The notes under the pieces: model-generated
What the model was told of the DNA's origin: nothing
Databases searched by the model: none
The model's input: only the letters and a program-made list of their open reading frames with translations
Position numbers and translations under genes: made by a program
Assembly: GCF_019703515.2 (NCBI RefSeq)
Contig: NC_059363.1
Coordinates: 818,501 to 882,500, forward strand
Reading direction: 5' to 3'
DNA from: Myxocyprinus asiaticus
Taxonomy: Eukaryota; Chordata; Actinopteri; Cypriniformes; Catostomidae
Length of the DNA stretch: 64,000 nucleotides
Shown here: piece after piece, positions 57,731 to 64,000 of the stretch
Layout: the number at the start of each line of letters is the position of its first letter
Position numbering within the stretch: position 1 is the stretch's first letter

Positions 57731-58896
57731 TTTTTTCTTGTTTTAAGAATGTTATTTTACTGAAATGTCCCAGGAGAGATTCGAACCCAACAATGGATCA
57801 GTCACATAAACAGCTCAAGAGAGCTTTAGGTTTAAGCATGAATAATTCTGACTTTCTTCTATCACGATTTAAGGGTGCATGATTAAACAACTTATTCACA
57901 CACACACAAACACAAGCACCATTAGTCCGAGAGTCACACAGTCTCACACGAGCAGCTTCAGTGTTTGCTGGTGCATGAAGTGGGTAAAAACGTCAGAAAC
58001 CGCAAGAGATGATCACCAGTGGGACAGAGAGAGAGAGAGCGAGAGATGCGGGTATCAGTAGCAGGTGTTAGTAGTACAAAACATTTGGATGGTGCCAAAA
58101 AAATAAGACAACACCACAACAGACAGCACGCTAAAATGGCTCCCAGCGAGGCATAATGAGTCCCAGAATAAGTATTACACACATACAATTTAAGATTACA
58201 GGTTGTCCAAAGACAGAAATGAAGCATATTAAAGATGTTCAGGTCATGAAAACTTTTTTTTTTAAATCAGTAATGCATATACTGATGTATGAGTATGTCT
58301 GTTTGCTGATGGATTTAAATTATTAGTGTAAAGGAACAAAACCAGTGCTTGAACGGGAAGAAAAAAGTGCAGGTACTCTGTGTTAGTATTAAATTACTGT
58401 AGATTTTTGTTTTGGTAAATGATATTTGAAGACTGCTTTTGTTCACAACATACTGTACATTTATTTAAAAATAAATAAATTTGGGTGTTACTAATCGGCA
58501 GGGCTCTTCTACTACTTTCTTTGGGGTGAAATGAAAACTGAATGGGGGCCAAACAATAAGGTATGTATGTTTGACAGTATTAACCCACATAAGAAAACGA
58601 TGGTAATCTAATGCAGAACTGGAAAATGGGCCTTTCATTGTCCTGCACATATGGTGAATTTGTGAAGATAAGCATTGGTAAACAGAGAACTGATTTGAAC
58701 TCTTACACATGTCTGAAAATAGATCCAAACACAATCAGGACATATACATGTATGCAGGTTTAATGACGCTTCATGTTATCGAGGGAATAAAATGGATGGA
58801 GAAAAGCATAGTGTATTTTCTTTAAATGTTCGGTTTTCATCGTCAATTTCTCTTTTGTTGAAAAAGGTTGTGCATATGAGCTGACATCACTTCTGT
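57731..58896. other. Gene-free stretch, nothing recognised
   Basis: A short CA run near 57896-57912 and a GA run at 58025-58045. No exon or element ends recognised. Confidence 0.4.
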
Positions 58897-58901
58897 AACA
58901 G

Positions 58902-59213
58902 TGTGACGAGACAGGAGAGGAATGAGGATCTAAATGCAGCCTTTAATAAAACAAAATTAAACCAGGTAACTCAAAATTAAACAAAACACAGGGGAAAAAA
59001 AGCACAGCATAATACAGATGAAGACTGACAAAAAAACCAGGGGAAAACAAGGGCTTAAATACACAAGGGAACAAGGAACACCTGGGGAAACAATCAGGGG
59101 AAAACCAATCATGAAAAAACTACAAAGGACTACAAAACTAACAGGAAACAGGAACAGGGAACTAAACCATAATTTCAACATAAGTCAATACACACAACAA
59201 GGAACATGTGACA
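58902..59213 (-). repeat. 3' LTR of the gag-only element
   Basis: A 312-bp LTR with TG...CA ends. It aligns with 60208-60565 along its whole length; the main difference is a short A-run here against a long one there. Confidence 0.9.
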
Positions 59214-59247
59214 GAGCCTCCCCTTTTAAGGAGCGGATTGCAGATGC

Positions 59248-60190
59248 TCAAAAAAAAAAAAAAAAAAAAAAAGACAAAGACCATGGGGGGAAAAACAGGT
59301 AGTTCTGGGGGGGGGGCACAAGGGGAGCAGGGGAGCAAGGCAAAGTCAGGGAGGCTTGAAACCAAGGTGGAGCCAGAAGGATGGAGAACCAGGGCGATGC
59401 TGCAGGCTCGGAGGACCAAGTAGACCAGAGCAGATCAGGTGGATGGCTAGGAGACCAGAGCAGATCAGGCGGACGGCCAGGAGACCAGAGCAGATCAGGC
59501 GGACGGCCAGGAGACCAGAGCAGATCAGGCGGACGCCCAGGAGACCAAGGAGATGACCTCAAGGTGGGGACTGGGTCAGGAGTCCTGGGAGGTGGCCGCA
59601 GGGCCGAGACAGGGTCAGGCAGTGGAGCCGCTGTAGGAGGAATAGTCTCTGGGGGAGTGGGCGGAGCCGCAGGAGGAATAGTCTCCGTGGTCGTGTACAT
59701 GGGAAGAGACTTTGGAACGGAAACTTTTCTTCTCTTCCTCCTCTGGATGGCCGAAGTTGGCAACGCTGGCTCTGGGATGGACAAGGCTGGCAACTCGTTG
59801 ACCGTGGTAGGCGTGGGCTCATTGACCGTGGCAGGCGTGGGCGCAGACAATTTTAGAGGTAGGGTCTTCATGGACCTACATCAGTGGCAGATCATAAAAC
59901 TTGGAGACAGGGGCTGTGGAAGCAGGTTTTGGCCATAATCCACTGTATAAGGGGAACCACTAAGTTCCAGAGCCTTCTCCACATAATCGCTGAGTGTCCA
60001 GTGAGGATCAGCTGGAGACAGGAGTTCCCTCAGTGCACTATTCAGACCGGCCCGGAAGAAAACCACCAGAGAGTGGCCTGGATAGTGCACTACATTTCAC
60101 TACTGCCAGCTCTAAAAACTCATGGGCGTGATCCTCAACTGGACAGTCCTCTTGCTCAAGGAGTAGAATCCTGATGGCCGCTAGATCCAT
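59248..60190 (-). pseudogene. Gypsy-type gag-like protein with Pro-rich repeats, broken
   Basis: Starts at ATG 60188-60190 (MDLAAIRILLLEQEDCP, then HAHEFLELAVV). It shifts frame near 60090 and continues with HYPGHSLVVFFRAGLNSALR, then HWTLSDYVEKALELSGSPYT, the capsid-like part of gypsy gag. A TGA at 59881-59883 interrupts before a Pro/Thr-rich domain holding four tandem 10-residue repeats WSPGRPPDLL. There is no zinc knuckle. About 310 codons in total. Confidence 0.75.
59423..59542 (-). repeat. Four 30-bp coding minisatellite units in gag
   Basis: GACCAGAGCAGATCAGGCGG-type units repeat four times in frame and encode the decapeptide repeat. The middle two units are identical, which suggests recent slippage. 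Confidence 0.93.
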
Positions 60191-60207
60191 TTCTTGGTCA
60201 GTCTTTC

Positions 60208-60340
60208 TGTGACGAGACAGGAGAGGAATGAGGATCTAAATGCAGCCTTTTTTAATAAAACAAAAGTAAACCAGGTAACTCAGAACAAAATGAAACAAAT
60301 CACAGGGAAAAAAGCACAGCATAATATAGATGAAGACTGA

Positions 60341-60376
<36 letters not shown>

Positions 60377-60565
60377 AGGGGAAAACAAGGGCTTAAATAC
60401 ACAAGGGAAAACAAGGGAATGAGGAACACCTGGGGAAACATTCAGGGGAAAACCAATCATGAAAAGAAACTACAAAGTACTACAAAACTAACAAGAAACA
60501 GGAATAGGGAACTAAACAATAATTTCAACATAAATTTCAATACAAACAACAAGGAATATGTGACA
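60208..60565 (-). repeat. 5' LTR of the gag-only element
   Basis: A 358-bp LTR. It is longer than its partner because of an A-run of roughly 35 bases (about 60341-60375) and a few small differences. AACAG follows as target duplication. Confidence 0.9.
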
Positions 60566-60711
60566 AACAGCTGTTAAGTATTTTTTTTAAGTCCTGCTAA
60601 GCAATTTGCATAAATACATTTGATTGAATAAGAGGCAATAAAATGTGCTCACCTAAAAGTTGCTGGTTCATGTTTTGGAGACGAGTGTAACTGAACTAAT
60701 CCCAGACAAAT

Positions 60712-61200
60712 TTAAAGGGATAGTTCACCCAAAAATGAAAATTCTGTAATTATTTACTCACCCTCATGATATCCCAGGTGTGTATGACTTTCTTTCTTCA
60801 ACAGAACACATTTGAAGAAAAATAGTAAAATATCTCAGCTCAGTAGGTCCTTAAAATGCAAGTGAATGGAGATTTCTCTTTTGAAGCTCCAAAAATCACA
60901 GACAGTCAGCATAAACGTCATCCATACAACTCCAGTGGTTAAATAAATGTCTTCTTGGTGCTAAAAATATAACTATTTAAGTACTTTTTAACTATAAGTC
61001 ATGCTTCTGGTCAGCATCAGTATGCACGTATGATATAATTGTGTTGGCACGTGAAACACATGAGAACTGACGCACGTGCATCACAGCCGGAGGAGCAGCA
61101 CTGTTTACAAGTGAGAAAGAGGAACAATGTACAGAAGCTTCATTGGTTTTGGTTTTGATCTGTATTTATCTGTTTCTTTACTCACAATGGAGTGTTTGTG
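60712..61200 (+). mobile_element. Angel-like element, left arm and diverged interior
   Basis: Starts TTAAAGGGATAGTTCACCC, then ACTCACCCTCATGATATCCC, GTGTATGACTTTCTTTCTTC and CAACTCCAGTGGTTAAAT. The mirrored right arm is not found. The right boundary is uncertain. Confidence 0.7.
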
Positions 61201-61394
61201 TATTTATCCTGGATGTCTCAACCAAGAGGAGAACATGAGATTACGTCCGTAACATACCAACGCGAATACGTCACACGAGAGACCGCATGATCTCTGTTGA
61301 CGGTAAAATACCCCCTCGGGAGTTCAGGACTGCTGCCGCGGGTCCCGGGGCTTAAGCCAAGGTAAGCCTGTGCATAAATGTGGCCCTGGGTATA

Positions 61395-62515
61395 GATACG
61401 TTTAGGAGTAGAGGTTAGAGTAAGGGCTGAGGTTGGGTTAGGGTCAGGGGTTAGGTTTAGGGGTAGGGGTTAGAGTAAGGGCTGGGGTTGGGTTAGGGTC
61501 AGGGGTTACGTTTAGGAGTAGAGGTTAGAGTAAGGGCTGGGGTTGGGTTAGGGTCAGGGGTTAGGTTTAGGAGTAGGGGTTAGAGTAAGGGCTGGAGTTG
61601 GGTTAGGGTCAGGGGTTAGGTTTAGGGGTAGGGGTTAGAGTAAGGGCTGGGGTTGGGTTAGGGTCAGGGGTTACGTTTAGGAGTAGAGGTTAGAGTAAGG
61701 GCTGGGGTTGGGTTAGGGTCAGGGGTTAGGTTTAGGAGTAGGGGTTAGAGTAAGGGCTGGGGTTGGGTTAAGGTCAGGGGTTAGGTTTAGGGGTAGGGGT
61801 TAGAGTAAGGGCTGGATTTGGGTTAGGGTCAGGGGTTAGGTTTAGGGGTAGGGGTTAGAGTAAGGGCTGGGTTTGGGTTAGGGTCAGGGGTTAGGTTTAG
61901 GGGTAGGGGTTAGAGTTTGGGTTAGGGTCAGGGGTTAGGTTTAGGGGTAGGGGTTAGAGTAAGGGCTGGGGTTGGGTTAGGGTCAGGGGTTACGTTTAGG
62001 AGTAGAGGTTAGAGTAAGGGCTGGGGTTGGGTTAGGGTCAGGGGTTAGGTTTAGGAGTAGGGGTTAGAGTAAGGGCTGGGGTTGGGTTAAGGTCAGGGGT
62101 TAGGTTTAGGGGTAGGGGTTAGAGTAAGGGCTGGATTTGGGTTAGGGTCAGGGGTTAGGTTTAGGGGTAGGGGTTAGAGTAAGAGCTGGGGTTGGGTTAA
62201 GGTCAGGGGTTAGGTTTAGGGGTAGGGGTTAGAGTAAGGGCTGGGTTTGGGTTAGGGTCAGGGGTTAGGTTTAGGGGTAGGGGTTAGAGTAAGGGCTGGG
62301 TTTGGGTTAGGGTCAGGGGTTAGGTTTAGGGGTAGGGGTTAGAGTAAGGGCTGGGGTTGGGTTAGGGTCAGGGGTTACGTTTAGGTGTAGGGGTTAGAGT
62401 AAGGGCTGGGGTTGGGTTAGGGTCAGAGGTTACGTTTAGGTGTAGGGGTTAGAGTAAGGGCTGGGGTTGGGTTAGGTTCAGGGTTAGGGTCAGGGGTTAG
62501 GTTTAGGGGTAAAGT
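61395..62515. repeat. 55-bp G-rich minisatellite, about 20 units
   Basis: The unit reads GGGGTTAGAGTAAGGGCTGG, GGTTGGGTTAGGGTCAGGGG, TTAGGTTTAGGGGTA. Variant TTACGTTTAG marks units at about 61506, 61671, 61990, 62375 and 62430, spaced 165, 319, 385 and 55 bp. One unit near 61905-61950 lacks 11 bp. The blocks starting 61671 and 61990 share the same order of variants, so multi-unit duplication occurred. One strand holds many GGTTAGGG-like runs. Confidence 0.95.
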
Positions 62516-63625
62516 TAACAGTGTAACTACAAATGTAATTAGAAATTAGATTAAAATCGGTTGAAGGAACAAAAATGAAATGTGAATACGAACACATTTT
62601 TTTTGCAGAATATAACCAAAAACGGGAAAGAAATCCCTTTCAATTGTTCTGGAATTTACACATTATTTTTAAATACTGGAAACCGATTAATAACCGCTTA
62701 ATTTGGTTTCCGATCATTTTTTCATGAAACCAAAGGCCAAAGGGATTATCACAATAAATTTTCGGAATTACAACACTCCTGTTGCCCAAAAAAATGAAGT
62801 TTCTCTCATTTTAGAAGAACATAAGCATGCACTTTCATTATGAAGGGCAACACTAGTCTAAAACCAATGTTAAAAAAAGATTTAGGGTATTAATTGATTT
62901 TACGAGACCAAATGAACATTTGAATATTTTAAATATTTTTATATAAAAAAACACAAAAAATTATAAGCTCCTTAATACTTTGCTTGTTAAGATTTCTATG
63001 CAGATAATTCCCCCACACAGGGGGAAAAATAAATATTGCCTATTTTAACTTCTTTTGGGTGAACTCCCTTATTCTGAGCTTGTTTTTCTGAAACAATGAA
63101 ATGAAAATGACAAAAAACAAACAAACAAACAACAACAACAACAAAATCGTTTTTAGTCCCTGAATGTAAGTACAATGCAACAACACGTATGTACATAATG
63201 AGTGCATTGCAGCAAGTGCTTAAGTACTTAGTTAAAGACATCTAAAATAAAGTGGGCCCCAATGCAATCGTCACTTTGCAAACTTTGCCATGCATGTTTC
63301 CAGAAAGACTCTCAAAATACTATTCACTCATTCTGTGTTGAAATCAGCCATGTGTTTTTTTATTTTGTTTTTATTAATTGATCAGTGTGTGTTATTTTTT
63401 AAAAATGTTGACCAGATATCACAAGTGCAATCCACCCTATGTGATGTGTCATACGGTCACTGTTTCAGTCACTTTATCACAGACAATACGTTACATGTAC
63501 AGATGTGCGATTTCACGTGTTCTCTTTCACACACACACATCTTTGGTTAAGGTGACAGACATGTGTTGACACAGAGCGATATCTATTGATATATTCTGAG
63601 CATCTGCATGTTGTTTAAGTTCAGA
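62516..63625. other. Gene-free stretch, nothing firm
   Basis: CTGGAAACCGATTAATAACC and GGTTTCCGATCA around 62680-62720 look like decayed inverted repeat. An (AAC)n run lies near 63118-63142. No exon recognised. Confidence 0.4.
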
Positions 63626-63627
63626 GT

Positions 63628-63945
63628 GGAACTGGCCCCCACATTGAGTCTGGTTTCTCCCAAGGTTATTTTTCTCCATTAATCAACATCTTATCGAGTT
63701 TTGTGTTCCTTGCCACAGTCGCCTTCAGCTTGCTCACTGGGGGTCTACATACAATTATTAATTTATTATTTAATGATTTATCTTTATAGACAATTTACAA
63801 TCATATTTAATCAAACTACACTATGATGACTCTAAGACTTTATAGATATTACAGTTTCATTTTCTGTTAATGCATGATTTTCTGTAATGCTGCTTTGAAA
63901 TGATGTGTGTTGTGAAAAGCGCTATATAAAATAAATGACTTAAGT
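63628..63945 (+). mobile_element. 5'-truncated L2-type LINE tail
   Basis: ACTGGCCCCCACATTGAGTC, TGGTTTCTCCCAAGGTTATT, TTGCCACAGTCGCCTTCAGC, then TGCTTTGAAATGATGTGTGT, GTGAAAAGCGCTATATAAAA. This is the 3' UTR and tail of the LINE subfamily seen at 48586-51725, with no coding part. Confidence 0.85.
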
Positions 63946-64000
63946 TTTTTTCTTCCATTGTGGTCTATAAAGCTCTCAGCATCTCAATAAATCTAATCAG

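Larger units (their letters stand above)
58902..60565 (-). mobile_element. Gag-only LTR retrotransposon with 5-bp target duplication
   Basis: Two direct repeats (58902-59213 and 60208-60565) begin TGTGACGAGACAGGAGAGGA and end ATGTGACA. The target AACAG is duplicated at 58897-58901 and 60566-60570. The element is read on the minus strand. A purine tract, AAAAGGGGAGG, precedes the 3' LTR (59216-59230). The 994-bp interior holds only a gag-like frame and no protease, RT or integrase, so movement would need a relative's enzymes. Gag resemblance points to the Ty3/gypsy group. I could not name a primer-binding site. Confidence 0.9.

Noticed and set aside
59356..59938. Plus-strand 185-residue frame with GRPGDQSRSG repeats
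   Set aside because: Antisense of the gag Pro-rich repeats; the element reads on the minus strand.

Overview
The window is vertebrate nuclear DNA from a ray-finned fish, most likely a cyprinid. This rests on three copies of a roughly 430-bp tRNA-derived SINE that I recognise as HAmo-like (a cyprinid SINE), palindromic TTAA-flanked elements beginning AGGGATAGTTCACCC (Angel-like, typical of Danio and carp), Tc1-like transposons, L2-type LINEs and long CA/GA/GATA/GACA arrays. There are no bacterial or viral operons. Most open frames are shadows of repeats.

Only one host coding exon can be supported: a first exon at 9133-9445 on the minus strand. It encodes a signal peptide plus one IGFBP-type cysteine-rich domain and ends in a strong splice donor. 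A GC-rich 5' flank with CCAAT, CRE-like and GC-box motifs lies at 9690-9840. No later exon is recognisable in the 9.1 kb downstream, so the first intron probably runs off the left edge.

Layout: 0-9 kb holds a 94-bp hAT-like MITE, a truncated SINE fused to a Tc1 end, and a minus-strand L2 LINE (5396-8080) inside a tandemly duplicated CCATGG-rich repeat. The gene start is at 9-10 kb. A second minus-strand L2 LINE occupies 10.2-12.7 kb. From 15 to 21.3 kb there are two Tc1-like elements and an isolated Tc1 end, a full palindromic Angel-like element and a SINE with a perfect 16-bp target duplication. From 22 to 29.97 kb there are MITEs, a degraded LINE, a Bkm-like GATA/GACA satellite and a CCAAT-rich minisatellite. 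A nearly intact Tc1-like transposase lies at 30.1-31.6 kb. From 32 to 42.4 kb there are tRNA-derived SINEs, a piggyBac-like MITE at a TTAA, an RT fragment interrupted by a SINE, and a possible LTR/PBS remnant. At 45-47.8 kb there is a large inverted repeat pair. At 48.3-52.1 kb an L2 LINE sits inside an Angel-like palindrome, with a 6-bp duplication. At 58.9-60.6 kb a gag-only LTR retrotransposon has a 5-bp duplication. At 61.4-62.5 kb there is a 55-bp G-rich minisatellite, and an L2 tail ends the window.

I see no convincing new biological system. The most informative items are the IGFBP-domain first exon, the gag-only LTR element, the nested insertions with readable target duplications, and the large tandem arrays. 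Clade names are by recognition, not by search.
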